Positions 1 through 10,513 of a DNA stretch of 64,000 nt are shown in pieces. The notes beneath the pieces are model-generated. The model did no database searches, was not told the DNA's origin, and saw nothing but the letters and a program-made list of their open reading frames with translations. The position numbers and the translations under genes are program-made. This stretch comes from Ophiocordyceps camponoti-saundersi (nom. inval.) (taxonomy: Eukaryota; Ascomycota; Sordariomycetes; Hypocreales; Ophiocordycipitaceae): positions 186,001-250,000 of the forward strand of contig PDHQ01000008.1 of the NCBI GenBank assembly GCA_003339415.1. The letters are read 5' to 3'. Within the stretch, counting starts at the first letter, position 1. Each line of letters begins with the position of its first letter.

Positions 1-504
1 AGCGGATCTGCTCGTAGGCGAGGAACTTGATGCCGGCATAAGGGAATATGCGCAGCAACGTCGCCGAATGACCACGGAGGAGGCCCAAGCCACCCTCGGC
101 CTTGTAAATGTCTCTCAGCGCCGTTGCGACGCCAAAGGATGAGCCCGTGTACTTTGCGAACTGCGGGTTGCTGGCCTGGAAGAGGATCTTGACCCGATCG
201 AGCGGGGCGACGACAGTTTTGGCCTGAAGGAATAATCTCATCCGGTCAGCCCTCAGGAGTAGCCAGTTGGCGAGCTTTTGGAAGGATGGGAGGTGAGACT
301 CACAGCGCATCCAGCAATGCCGCCGGCGACGCCCGACTTCCAGACGTAGTCCCAGGAGCCCGTATTTTTGCGGGGAGTCAGGGCTTCGGCGTCAGTCGGA
401 CAGACGGTCGAGTCCGCGGCGGGAGATGTGTGGTGTCGGACGGGATGCGTCATCTCCGACACGGCAGAGGCGCGATCCGCAAAGACGGACGGCGGCGACG
501 GCAT
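1..504 (-). CDS. LEU5: Mitochondrial carrier, Leu5/SLC25A16-type (partial)
   Basis: This is the N-terminal part of a mitochondrial solute carrier that runs off the left edge. Exons are 504-304 and 223-1, with an 80-bp GTGAGT..CAG intron and phase-0 join. The first exon encodes a polar leader and the start of helix 1 ([10 protein letters not shown]). The second carries the carrier signature with [10 protein letters not shown], followed by [21 protein letters not shown] and an AYEQIR motif. In the family these segments are typical of the Leu5/Graves-disease carrier group, which moves coenzyme A or a precursor across the inner mitochondrial membrane. The substrate is inferred from family only. 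The start is the only in-frame Met before the hydrophobic helix. It is transcribed divergently from the methyltransferase at 1146. An unassigned CoA-type carrier is the main alternative. Confidence 0.8.
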
Positions 505-1145
505 GCCGATGGCGACGGGGTTGGAGTTTGTGGCTCACGAGACCGGCATGCCGGCGCGGAGCGGGGGGCAGGGGCGGAATGTCGATCCGTCGGGGGGGTT
601 AAGTTGGTTGTGAGGAGAAAGAAGAGAAAGGGGGGGTGAGAGAGAGGGAGAGAGGAGGAGAAGCGTGATTAGGGATAAAGTGAAAGATGAGCGGAAGATA
701 GACAAGAAGGGAAGAAGAGATGGTATGAGGCCGAGGGAGAGGCCGAGGGAGGAGGAGGAGGAGGAGGAAGCAGAAGTCGATGGACCGAGGATGGGAGATG
801 GGATTTGCCCGCCAGGTAAAGGAGGGCAGGTACTTGGTACTCACCGCCCGCCTCCCCACGGGGACGGATTGCGCCTTGGCGAAACCACGGCTCAACTCAA
901 GCCGAAGCTTGCCGAGCCGCCAAGCCGAACCGTGCTTCCTCGTCCTCGTCCTCGTTCTCCTCCTCGGACCCTCCTCTGTCTCTCTGGTCTCGTGAGCATT
1001 ACGGACATAAATCTATACGAAACAAACAACGTGATGCTCATCAAAAGGAATCCCAACAAAACATCCTTCCTCGCTCTTACGTCAGCGTCCAAGACAATCC
1101 AACAAGCCATGTCGTCAAACCTGCATTAGAGAAATTCACTCAATC
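505..1145. other. Divergent intergenic region
   Basis: This region separates two divergently transcribed genes. It holds a purine-rich (GA/GGA) tract at about 620-775 and a GC-rich stretch. The open frames across it are low-complexity, and I see no supported gene or defined promoter box. Confidence 0.5.
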
Positions 1146-2129
1146 ATGAGCATCCTCTTCCGCAGCGCAGACGAGTCCGTCGTCCTCATCGATATCCCCC
1201 GCTCGCTGGAAGAGAGCCAAGTGGCGATAGGCCAGCGGCCTACGCGACGTCTGCGGTCTGGACCTCCGCCGTTGAAGCCGTTGCCGACGCCGGAGCCGAA
1301 GAATGGGGAGACGGTGTCGTCTTTGGCTTTTGCGACGCAGGTCGCTCACTTGATGACGGCTGAAGCGGCGCGGAGAGCTTTGAATTTGTTGGCGGAATAT
1401 TATACCGGGCCCTTTTGTCTTGATCGCGTAACGGCGTCGTCATCGTCATCATCGTCATCTGACACCAAACCCGGCGTCGACGTCCTCGTGCCCGATGGAG
1501 CTCGTTACATATCCGGCTCTCTCGAGGAGACCAAGCATGCCCTCCTCGACCAGGCACCCCCTTCCTTCGATCTCATCGTCCTCGACCCCCCCTGGCCCAA
1601 CCGCTCAGTCCGTCGCCACGCAGACAGCTACGCCACGCCGCGCGACCTACCTGCGATGCGCCGACTGCTCCTCGAGGTGCCCGTCTCCGACCGCCTCGCG
1701 CCCGACGGCCTCGTCGCCGTCTGGATCACCAACAAGCCAGCCGCCCATTCCCTAATGACGTCACCCACTGGCGTCCTGGCTGCTTGGGGCCTCGAGCTCG
1801 TCGCCGAGTGGACGTGGTTGAAGGTAGCTGCGTCGGGCGAGCCGCTCTACAGTTTGGACTCGGCCTGGCGCAAGCCGTGGGAGAGACTACTGGTCGCCAA
1901 GCCACGTGGCGGTCGCGTGCCTCGCGCACTGACTGCAGCCAAGGTTATTGCCGCCGTGCCTGACGTGCATTCCAGAAAGCCTAGCCTGCGCATGCTGTTT
2001 CGCGACGTTCTAGCGAGCGACTACGTCGGCCTCGAGGTCTTTGCCCGAAACCTCACTTCCGGCTGGTGGAGCTGGGGAGACGAGGTGGTCAAGTTTCAGC
2101 AGGTCGACTGTTGGCTGCAGACTTCTTGA
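1146..2129 (+). CDS. METTL4-like MT-A70 N6-adenine methyltransferase
   Basis: Single-exon protein of 327 aa. The MT-A70 catalytic motif DPPW is at about residues 146-149, in the context VLDPPWPNRSVRR. That NRSVRR continuation is typical of METTL4 rather than METTL3/METTL14. Other family landmarks are the N-terminal IDIPRSLEE segment, the strand VAVWITNK, the AEWTWLKV block and the C-terminal GWWSWGDEVVKFQ motif. METTL4 proteins transfer a methyl group from S-adenosylmethionine to adenine N6, either in DNA (6mA) or in snRNA (N6,2'-O-dimethyladenosine). Which one applies here cannot be read from sequence. A Ser run from a TCATCG-type repeat interrupts the region before the catalytic domain at about residue 97. 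No intron is needed. Confidence 0.85.
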   Translation: MSILFRSADESVVLIDIPRSLEESQVAIGQRPTRRLRSGPPPLKPLPTPEPKNGETVSSLAFATQVAHLMTAEAARRALNLLAEYYTGPFCLDRVTASSSSSSSSDTKPGVDVLVPDGARYISGSLEETKHALLDQAPPSFDLIVLDPPWPNRSVRRHADSYATPRDLPAMRRLLLEVPVSDRLAPDGLVAVWITNKPAAHSLMTSPTGVLAAWGLELVAEWTWLKVAASGEPLYSLDSAWRKPWERLLVAKPRGGRVPRALTAAKVIAAVPDVHSRKPSLRMLFRDVLASDYVGLEVFARNLTSGWWSWGDEVVKFQQVDCWLQTS

Positions 2130-2243
2130 GCATGACTTTTTCGTTTCACGTCTCACCCAGTTGATAAGATGTCATGATGATGTACAACAGGCCCCCCCCC
2201 CGTAGACTCCTTGTAGTTAATCCCGGTTGTAGCAAGGCCTTAA

Positions 2244-3005
2244 TCATTGGGGTACTTTTTCTTTGCTAGTGTCATCATCTTCAAGAGAAGTAGTGGTAGT
2301 AGTGGTGGTGGTGGTGATAGAAGTAGCAGCAGCAGCAGCAGCAACTTTTTTGTCCTTGGCCAGCAGCTTATCCCATCTAGGATCGAGGTCGACGCCATTC
2401 TTCCACTCTTCCTTACCAGCCAGCATCCTCTTCGCCAGCGAGGCCAACTCTTTCCGCGACTCCGACCAGGGCTGTTTACTGATGAGGCTCCATTTTTTCC
2501 AACCCCTAGCCTCCTCCGCCTCTCTTCTCATCTTCTTCTGTGCTTCTTCACGCTTCTGCCACATTTCGTTGTGCCACGGCTCGAGGTCCGAAGGCGGATC
2601 AGGCCACTGGAAAGGCTTGACCAAGACGACTGTCATGTATTTAATGGACATGGGGCGGTAGACTGACGGGGAGGTGCGGGAGCGGCGTTCCAGCGGCTGT
2701 TGAGCGACGTGAGATCGGACGGTCTTCGCCTCGACGCCATAGAGGTTCCAGAGGTAATCTCGTAGATCAAACTTGGTGAAGCGCAGGGGTACGCGGAAGC
2801 ATGCTTCGTTTGGAGGGACCTTTTCACGTCGCATGAGGGTGATGACATGTTGCGGTCTTTGTATAAGAGTTAGTTACAACGAGAAGAAGAGGATGATGAT
2901 GACGACGACGGTGGGGGAGAATAGACGGTATGGCTTCACTCACAGGTATATTTGCTTCGTACCCAGCTTGAAGCCGGGTTTTTGAACAATTGCCTTGGCG
3001 GCCAT
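2244..3005 (-). CDS. MRP20: Mitochondrial large-subunit ribosomal protein uL23m (MRP20)
   Basis: Exons are 3005-2944 and 2856-2244 (224 aa). The 87-bp intron has GTGAGT, a CTAAC branch site and an AAAG acceptor, and the split codon gives Leu. The N-terminus MAAKAIVQKPGFKLGTKQIY and the following PQHVITLMR and RFTKFDLRDYLWNLYGVEA blocks are the uL23 core that contacts the peptide exit tunnel of the mitoribosome. RPMSIKYMTVVLVKPF follows. The C-terminal third is a charged, Ala- and Thr-rich extension ending in a poly-Thr run encoded by a GTGGTG-type repeat, so its length may vary between strains. It is convergent with the methyltransferase at 1146, only 114 bp apart. Confidence 0.9.
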
Positions 3006-3684
3006 GGGTTTAACCAGTATATGGTTGCTGGATTGACGTGCCTTGAGTCTTGTTCGGCATCGTCTTGAGGCAGAAAAAGGGCGAGATTTTCCCGCTTACA
3101 TCAGCATGATTTTCCCCATTGATCAGTCATGCATCATCCCCAACGACCTACTACGTGCCCACCAGGTAAACGCCATATTCCTTACTGCATGTACGGAGAG
3201 GTTGAATGCCTCTTTTACTTATACCGATGGAAGCGAAACAGAGAAAAGCCTGAGTTATGCATGAGGAGGTTTCATCTCATACTAGAGAGACAAGTGAATG
3301 GGAGAGAATAAAGGAATCCATAGCCGAGAATAGCCCTCAGAAAACGTCTTATACTGGACGACGCAACGAGAGTTGCCAGCTGCTGCCAGCCAGCCATCTC
3401 CTCTCCTCCTCCAAACGCCGCCTCTTCTTTCTTTCTTTTGCACGCTACCGCCGCCACGGCTGAGCGCATATCTTTCAATTCGAAAGATTTCGTTTGAATC
3501 TACCTGCCTCGTTTGATTGTCATGTGCGCCTTTCTCATCCTTTCTCCTTCCTGCTGACGAACGAGAGCTCTCTCTTTATAAGAGCAACCACCTAACCTCA
3601 AGCCATCACCAAATTGCTCTTCCAGCACAAGCACACACACACAATCTCACTCACAAAGATCCCAAATAGAGATCAGACAAGGCA
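3006..3684. other. Divergent intergenic region
   Basis: This is the shared upstream region of the uL23m gene and the gene at 3685. Short open frames here have no family signature. A TATA-like element lies near its right end and is listed separately. Confidence 0.4.
3574..3582 (+). promoter_or_regulatory. TATA-like element upstream of the gene at 3685
   Basis: A TTTATAAG motif follows a CT-rich tract and lies about 100 bp before the start codon, a plausible core-promoter position. Assignment is by position and motif only. Confidence 0.35.
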
Positions 3685-3955
3685 ATGGGATCGCTACGCA
3701 AAAAAAATGACTCCAAACATCACCCCCAAATCGATGACCTCCTCGACGAAAAGAGACGCTACCCAGGCGCAGAGAACTGGGCGCCCGACGAAGAGAGACT
3801 CTTCACCATCCTCTACTTCCGTCAGGAGAGGACTCTCCTCCCGCTTCATTGGAACATGGACTTTCGCGACATTCCCATCTTCCCCACCATCTTTGCCCAG
3901 ACGACGACGGACCGACCCGTCATCTACGCCCACTCGCACAAGGAGTTTCAAGGTG

Positions 3956-3996
<41 letters not shown>

Positions 3997-4931
3997 TCGC
4001 TATTTATCCATTCATTAGCTAACATGAGGCGAAACAAACCGCAGCGACAACGGCACTAATCCGCCTCATCGACCTAACCCGCACCGTCAGAGCAGCCTGC
4101 CAAACAGGAAACCAGCGCAAAGCCCCAGCACACATCAAGAAAGCCCTCGACCTCTACGTATCATGGGCCGCCGAAGACGGAGGCTACCACCACCTAGACT
4201 ACGTCCCGAACCTACTAGTTGACGTCGTCGACGACGGCAACGACGAGGATCACATCACGCAGCACATAGAAGGCCGGATGCGAGCCCTAGCCCGTCTCCA
4301 GCGGCGGTATTTCCGCCTCGATCGCCATTCGGAATTTTGGAATCTAGATCAGCAGCGGGCGAAGCACCCTTCTTTTTCGTCCCCTGCCCTTCTTCTGGAG
4401 AAGTACATGCCGCTTGGTGATGGGAAGGGTTCCAAGACTGCGAAGCGCTCGAGGAGGAGCTCGACTCATAGAGAAGGTGGTGGCAAGAAGCGTCGCGTCT
4501 CCGTCGATCCGCAACAGGCTGCCAAGATAAAGTCCGAGCCCACAGACGACGCTCCCGAAGAAAGCGCTGCACACGACGACGAGAACGTAGCCAACGAAGC
4601 CGGCGACAACGACGCCCGACCCGAAACTGGCCAGCTTTTCCACAGCCCGCCTTCCCCCGCAGAAGCGACCTACAGCCGCCGCCCGCCCGTCGTCTACGGC
4701 CTCTTCATCCTGCGCACGTCGGTGCTGCTTCTGACCGTCGACTCGTCCAAGGAGGAGGCGGCGGCCCCGGTCAGCTTCCACGTCGACATGCACTTCATCG
4801 ACCCGCACCAGAGCGTGTGGAACGCCATCACCGTCGCCATCGCCGTCTGTCTTGCTCGCGATGAGCTCAGGGCCAGGGCCGGCGACTTTGATCCCGCTGC
4901 CGTGGTGGAGGAGAGCGATCCTGATTTATGA
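3685..4931 (+). CDS. Conserved fungal protein of unknown function
   Basis: Exons are 3685-3952 and 4045-4931 (384 aa), joined by splitting an Ala codon (G/CG). The N-terminal half is compact, with the blocks YPGAENWAPDEERLF, FRDIPIFPTIFAQ, LIRLIDLTRTVRAA and LYVSWAAEDGGYHHLDYVPN. It reads like a helical domain conserved in filamentous fungi. The middle, about residues 225-310, is a basic then acidic low-complexity linker with nuclear-localisation-like clusters (KTAKRSRRSS, GKKRR). The C-terminus regains structure (VVYGLFILRTSVLLLTV). I do not recognise an enzymatic motif. A nuclear role is only an inference from the basic clusters. The 92-bp intron contains a long CT microsatellite. Confidence 0.75.
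3961..3993 (+). repeat. (CT)n microsatellite inside an intron
   Basis: About sixteen uninterrupted CT units lie just inside the donor of the intron of the gene at 3685. They may act as the polypyrimidine tract. Confidence 0.9.
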
Positions 4932-5300
4932 GCAGGGAACGAGCCTGTTTTTGGCGTGAGAGAATCTTACTAGACCAACTCCTCATCATGCTTCTTAGAA
5001 GCGTGGGATGACATTTTGTACCACCCCTTCTCTTGATATCGGCGCTTCTGAGCTTGTTGTACCTTATATCCACTTCAAAGGTTGCTTTTACATCCATGCC
5101 TTTGTGCCTGATGATACCTGTACGTCTATGTCTATACACCACCTAATGCCGCCCGCCAACGCCTGCCGCTCGTGTCCTGATGCCGTCTATCCACGGCTTT
5201 GTCTACCACACGTCTCGTCTGTTCGTCAAGTTACAAAAAGGGGTTGTGAAAAGAGGAGAGGCGAATGTCGATGAAGAACAACAGAAAAAAAGAAGAAAAA
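4932..5300. other. Convergent intergenic region
   Basis: This is the 3' region shared by the unknown gene (plus strand) and the carrier (minus strand). It shows only AT-rich, A-run sequence and no supported gene. Confidence 0.4.
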
Positions 5301-6509
5301 CTACAGAGTCGTCGTCTCCATCGGCATCCACACACCGAGTTGGCGGATGATTCTTTGATAGAGGAAAAGCATGCATCCGCTCTGGATAAAGGTCCAGACG
5401 CCGCGGGGACCGACGCCGCGAAACCAGCCGGTGATGCCCTCGGTACGGTAGATGACCCTCAGACCGGTGATGATGGACGACGTCTCGAGGGGCATGGCGC
5501 CCGGTTGAGGGCGATGGATGCTTGGCGGCGAGGTAGAGATGTTGCGCGCCTGAGGTCGAACGTCCATTTTCTGCTGTGAAGAAGGATGTTGTTGCTGCTG
5601 CTGCTGACTATTACTATTACTCTCCGTAGGGGGGTTGACCTGCGTCTGCAGGCGCGTCTTGACCACGTCGAGGGGGCAGGTCATTACGCCTGCAAGACAA
5701 CCGGCGGCGGCGCCGGTGAGGAGCTCGAGAGGAATGCCGACGTCGCGACTCTGCTTGTAGCGACGCGCCCATTGGTGGAACTGCTCCCAGAACATGAGCT
5801 GGAGGGCGGAGAAGGGGATGTCGCGGTAGAGGGTGGCCTTGTAGCCGTAGAAGAGCGCGGCGGCGCCCTCGGTGCGGACGATGGTGCGGGCGGCGTCGAA
5901 GGTTCCGCGATAGTTGTAACCGGAGTGGAAGAAGGGGTTGTTGTATCGGCCTTGAAGCTGCAGACGGGTCTTGAGGACTTCGGAGGGGACGTAGACGATG
6001 GAGGCGGCAATGTCGCCAACGACACCTGAGTGAAGTGCTGTGAGCATGGAGAGAGGAGGAGGAGGAGAGAAAAGGGGAAAAAGCTCACCAGCAGATAGAT
6101 ATGCCAAGTGATGTTGCATGCCGTGGTCGATGAGAAGTCTTTTGCTCCATTCATAGCTGCCAAAGAACAGCACGGTGGCGGGAAAGGAGCCGCCGAGAGC
6201 CGGAAGCCAGCCGCCATAGAGACCACGACGGATACCCTCCTGACGCCAGATGGTGTAATAGGATTGGCCGAGAGAGGTGTACTTTGGCGGCATATTAGGA
6301 TCACCTTGCTGGCGCGTCTTGACGGTGTCGAGCGAGTGCATCAACAAGTCGCCAGTGGAGCCGCCAATGCCACCAGCGATCATGGCCTATTGGTAGTTGT
6401 CAGCAGAAGGAAAGGAAGTGAAGGATGAGAGGTGAAAAGGGGGCAATGGGATGCGTACATGAGGGTAGGGCGGACGGCCCTCGGCCTCGACATCGTCATC
6501 TGACCTCAT
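5301..6509 (-). CDS. MME1: Mitochondrial carrier, MME1 (YMR166C)-type
   Basis: Exons are 6509-6459, 6386-6089 and 6025-5301 (357 aa). The introns are 72 bp and 63 bp; the second is a multiple of three and keeps the frame open if unspliced. Three carrier repeats are visible with signatures SLDTVKTRQQ, PSEVLKTRLQLQ and PLDVVKTRLQTQ. The RGVWTFIQSGCMLFLYQ segment near the end fits the sixth helix. The Gly-rich start AMIAGGIGGSTGDLLMH matches the yeast YMR166C/Mme1 group, described as an inner-membrane magnesium exporter. Substrate is inferred by family. A Ser/Asn/Gln-rich insert with six Gln in a row lies in the loop of the third repeat. The short first exon (IMRSDDD start) is chosen because the frame upstream has no other Met. 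Confidence 0.82.
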
Positions 6510-8176
6510 GATACGGCTGGCGGTAGATGCGGGCTTGTCGCGGCGAGCATGGCGAGGAAAGAGGCTGGCAAGCAGGGAGACGAGGGTCGTCTTTGAGATT
6601 GACCAGCTGCGAGCGAGGTCGGAGAAGTGGTGCGTAGGGCTGATTCTTCTTCAGCCTTTACATTGAATCGATGAAGCTGCTGTGTTTTTTTTTTCTCAGG
6701 CTTAAGGGGACCTATCGGAGACGGTGAAGCCGGACTCCGTCTTATCGTTATCGCCGGCTGTCAGTGGTCTTAGTGCTCGTGCATGCACATCCAGATTGCT
6801 GTGCAAATAGTAGATCAGTAAGAAAGGCCTCATCTTCAGAACGTCTGATCATCTGATGTAGGAGAGACAAAGAATAACCTGCAAGACAGCGACTTGGTGA
6901 TGGTACTTCCCGTTTCGGCAATCCCTCAGACGACTAGCGAATTACTCTGGTCTTTAGTGCGAAGAGACCTCTGTGTAGATGGGATGCCATCTCCTCGGCC
7001 ACTGAGGGAGCCATCACTTACAGCTGCAAGCCAGGGAAGAAGGACATCAATCAAAATAAATGGAAACAGGTCTAGAAGAGGCCTTAACTCCTATTCTGAT
7101 CCGAAGCGAGTCTGTAGTTTACAGCATGGTGATGGAAGACAAGATCGAGGAGACCAATTGGGCAGCATCAATGCAATGGTTCACGAAATATGTGACGCAC
7201 GCAAGGAGCAGCAAGAATACGTCGACGACATCTTCCAGTGACCCATGTTAAAGAATTTCTCCTTCTTTACCGCTGACAGAAACAGCTAGGGAAATATCAC
7301 GGGCAGAGGCCATGAATCGGATCGCCAATGCACAACTCAACAGGAGAAACACGAGATGCCGTCCAAATTACGCCGTCTCCTATCCTCTTCCCCATCCCTC
7401 CCGAGTGGGCAATTCCCAAGTTAAGAGACAGGCGAGAGCCATACGATGTTCATGTATGTATCAAGTCAGAGTTACTTGGTTTCGGTTTCCAGCATTGAAG
7501 GAGAAGAGGCGATCTCGACCCGTAGCCGATCCGTAAAACACGTGGCTAAAAGCGAAGACGACCGAGATACGACCCGTAACGATGATTTCCTCTCTTTTCG
7601 GTAGGGAAAGTGTCAGACTCAGACAAAACTATCTTGCATCGACGATCCGAGCCTCGGGCTATGCTATCCGTACATGGCGCTTCCCACCCTCGTCACCGAA
7701 TGTCACGATGCGACTGCAACTGTATCAAACAAGTCATGCCCTATATTGAAAGACCTCGACTTCGTTTATGGGGAAAGCCAAAAGGCATTGATTGAAACAT
7801 GCCGTTACGGGGTATGATACGACGTCGGGCACAGAATCAACCAAGACGAAAAAGCATCCATCATCTCTCCAACGTTATTGTCAAAGTCAAGCCGGTTTCT
7901 CTTAGGGAATACTCGTCTTATAGCCGTTGATTCCTCTTCTCCCAGAGGGATTGACTTGGGGATTCGATCGATTAGGTTCGTGGATACGAAATGTGTTGCA
8001 TTATAACGAGAGGACGGCCTTTCAAGACCGGGATAACGAAAGACTAAAGAGACTCACGATGATCCATTAAAGAAGAATGGCATCAACTCCCTACCTATTA
8101 AAGAACCCCAAAGCCCCCTCCTTTTCCTCTCCCAACTCCAAAGCAGCCACAAACTCCAAATCATACCCTCAACATC
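6510..8176. other. Gene-free region, 1.7 kb
   Basis: Short open frames occur on the plus strand (for example near 6894-7251), but they lack codon-bias continuity, domains or good start contexts. I see no RNA gene and no transposon remnant. Confidence 0.45.
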
Positions 8177-8638
8177 ATGGCCCTTCACCTCCACCACTAC
8201 ATCCTCCTCCTCCTAACCCTCTGGACGACAACGACCCAAGCGGAAGAATGCACGACGCCAACGCACGACTCATGCTTCTGCGCCCGGGTATGCAGCAAGG
8301 CAGGCGGAGCCCAGCAATGGATGGACATGACGCTATCGCGAGCCGACTGGAACAAGGGCTGGCGAATGGGCACCATAACCTACGGCGACCGCTCGACCTG
8401 CGCCTGCGTCGTGCCCATGCCCCAGCACACCCCGCAGAATAAGGTCGAGGGCCAGTGCATCGCCAGGTGTATCAACGCCGGAGGAGTCTGGTTGAGGGGC
8501 CGTCCGCGTCGGCCGCCGGGTTGGCGCGTGGTCACTTTCCCTCATGAGGATCTTCATTGTCCTTGCTTCGTGGTCGATGAGCTTGACGGGGAGTATGGCA
8601 TTTGGCAAGAGAAACTCAGAGGGAAGAACTTGAGATAG
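8177..8638 (+). CDS. Secreted cysteine-rich protein with internal duplication
   Basis: 153 aa, single exon. Residues 1-22 form a classic signal peptide (hydrophobic HHYILLLLTLW core, then TTTTQA before EEC). The mature part has ten cysteines in two similar halves. The first has CFCARVCSKAGG, then a Trp-rich middle and TCACVV. The second has QCIARCINAGG, then a Trp/Arg-rich middle and HCPCFVV. The duplicated pattern C-x-A-R-x-C-x-x-A-G-G ... C-x-C-x-V-V suggests a two-unit disulfide fold. Small size, export signal and high cysteine content fit a candidate effector or other secreted Cys-rich protein. I do not recognise a named family. It sits alone between a gene-poor stretch and the MYND gene. 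Confidence 0.75.
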   Translation: MALHLHHYILLLLTLWTTTTQAEECTTPTHDSCFCARVCSKAGGAQQWMDMTLSRADWNKGWRMGTITYGDRSTCACVVPMPQHTPQNKVEGQCIARCINAGGVWLRGRPRRPPGWRVVTFPHEDLHCPCFVVDELDGEYGIWQEKLRGKNLR

Positions 8639-8795
8639 AGGCAGATGAAAGGACTATGATATTGCCTACTAGAACCTACTATACTATAGTCTATGCCATG
8701 AGCGTAGTCGTTCAGCAACAGGATCAAAAGCGTATAACTCTCGAATAACATCCCCTTCTTTGCCTCGCCCAAGGAATACAGATCGACTAACCTCC

Positions 8796-9618
8796 TCAGT
8801 CGAAAGTCGTAGAAAACTGGTGATAGTCCCCGAAACTTTCATAGTCCAGCAAGAGCAGATCGCGCAGCTCAGGGTCACGGAGGAGCTTGCAGTCTTCCTT
8901 GTGGCCCTTGTCGGTCCAAGCGGCAACCTGGCATTCCTAAGAGTGTTTTCCCTCAAGTCAGCTTCGATTCTGGGACGTCCGAAAGAGAGAGAGAGAGAGA
9001 AACATACCTTGTTGCAGTAATAGAAGAGCGTGCATTTTCCGCATCGGAGCATCTGGATAGCCTTGCGCTGACAGTTGTGGCACGTGTGCAAAGCATCATC
9101 CTTGACGATGCAAAACTCCTGAAGTCGGTCATTCAACTGCAACATTGCGTCGATCGAAACAGGAAACATCTGCAAAAAGATCAGTCCCCAAAAAGCCATC
9201 AAGACCAAACCCACCAGCAGAGTAGAAGCAAAGGAAAAGGAAGATGCATCCATACCTTGATAGTCTCCAGACAAACCTGACGGATCCCAACGGTAGAGTC
9301 ATCAAAGATAAACTTCTCAGGGTAGAGAATAGCAATGGTATGACCAATCTTCATCTCACCGCGCCTCACGAATCCCAACCCCAGCTCGGAAGTATCGAAA
9401 GCAATAGGAGCCAACGCACCGCTTCGATCCTTGACGTAGACCTCGAGTCTCTGCGAGAACGTCTCGGAGATGACCTCGCCTAAGAAGCACCAGTGCCTCT
9501 TGGGGTTGAACATGAAGTTGTCGACGGGAGCCCAGTACGAGAAGTCGACGACGTGCTGGTAAGGCAGGGCGAAGAGGTCGGGGAAGGCCTTGTTATCTCG
9601 CATATTGGCGATTTCCAT
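8796..9618 (-). CDS. MYND-type zinc-finger protein
   Basis: Exons are 9618-9256, 9169-9008 and 8936-8796 (221 aa), all phase-0 joins with introns of 86 and 71 bp. The C-terminal MYND finger is complete once spliced: CHNCQRKAIQML, CGKC, YYCNK/ECQ and HKEDC provide the two interleaved C-x2-C and C/H-x3-C zinc sites. The exon junction falls inside the finger between Lys and Glu. The N-terminal 120 residues (PYQHVVDFSYWAPVDNFMF, IGHTIAILYPEKFIFDD) form the kind of globular lead-in seen in fungal MYND proteins that sense or bind partners. MYND fingers mediate protein-protein contact and not catalysis. The second intron contains a CT tract. Confidence 0.82.
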
Positions 9619-9789
9619 CGTGCTAATTTTCTCCCTGGAGGGAAATTTTTCTTCGAGTCAGGTTTTTTTCTTCTTGTTTTGATTTCTCAAAGTTGTGGAG
9701 GGGGAGTGATTTTCCTTGCTTCTCTCCTCTTGAATCTGTCACCAGAAAAGGTAGACGAGAGATTTGCTTCGATGACGATGATCGAAAGG

Positions 9790-9947
9790 GGAGAAGGGGG
9801 GGGGGGGGGGGGGGGGGAAGGCCTGGGGGGAAGAAGGGGGGCTGGCCAGGGGGGAAGAGAGGGGGGAAGGGAGGGGAAAAAAAACTCCGGGGGNNNNNNN
9901 NNNCCTCCACCCTCAGGCGCAAAGAGGAGAAAGGGGGGGGGGGGGGT

Positions 9948-9995
<48 letters not shown>

Positions 9996-10078
9996 TGGAA
10001 AGCCTTGGGTGAAGAAGTGAGGCTTGCCAAGGGTGAAGAGAAGAGGGAAAGGAAGGGAAAAAAAACTTCAGTGGGATG
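9790..10078. other. Assembly gap with poly-G flanks and duplicated edge
   Basis: Ten Ns at 9894-9903 sit between long G homopolymers. The segment at about 9817-9893 is a G-smeared copy of about 10000-10075, keeping the same order and nearly the same length, with many A and T positions turned into G or C. The reading frames across the region are homopolymer artefacts. Confidence 0.85.
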
Positions 10079-10097
10079 AAAATAAATACACACAAGA

Positions 10098-10322
10098 TCA
10101 GGCACTGACAGCTGTGCACTGCCAGTCCCGGGTTGGCTGCCAAAGAAAACGTTGCATAAAACGGCAAACGGAAAACGTAGGACTCACCAGATAACGAACC
10201 AGTAACGGACAGAGATAGAAGGTCCAGTAGCAGAGACACAACGATAGTATGAAGCCCAGGAACACGCTGAAGACGACATGGGCGAATCCCTCAAGGGTAG
10301 TTGATGTAGCTGCTGTGTCCAT
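10098..10322 (-). CDS. Possible small membrane protein
   Basis: An open frame of 74 aa starting MDTAATSTTLEGFAHVVF. It contains one long hydrophobic segment (VFSVFLGFILSLCLCYWTFYLCPLLV) that could span the membrane. A GTGAGT donor at about 10187 suggests that the real gene may splice towards the damaged gap region, so the C-terminus is unreliable. It could instead be a 5' exon of the MYND gene or non-coding. No family is recognised. Confidence 0.25.
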   Translation of the reverse strand: MDTAATSTTLEGFAHVVFSVFLGFILSLCLCYWTFYLCPLLVRYLVSPTFSVCRFMQRFLWQPTRDWQCTAVSA

Positions 10323-10513
10323 TTTCGTCTGCTGTAGGGGACCTTGATCAGCATTGAGTATAGGGAGACCCCAAGCCTTTATACGTGTGAGAGCAGCGTT
10401 TGCTTTCCTCACTCGATGACAAGGATCTCTTCCAGACATTGTAAACATCCGTTTGTCACCCGGAGAAGCAAGAAACTAGACCAGGGTGATGGATATCAGT
10501 CAAAACGAATCAA

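Noticed and set aside
6894..7251. Small plus-strand open frames as novel genes
   Set aside because: No start context, domain, signal peptide or splice pattern supports them.
9780..10020. Gly-rich and Pro-rich open frames across the first N gap
   Set aside because: They are translations of G/C homopolymers and a duplicated edge, not coding sequence.
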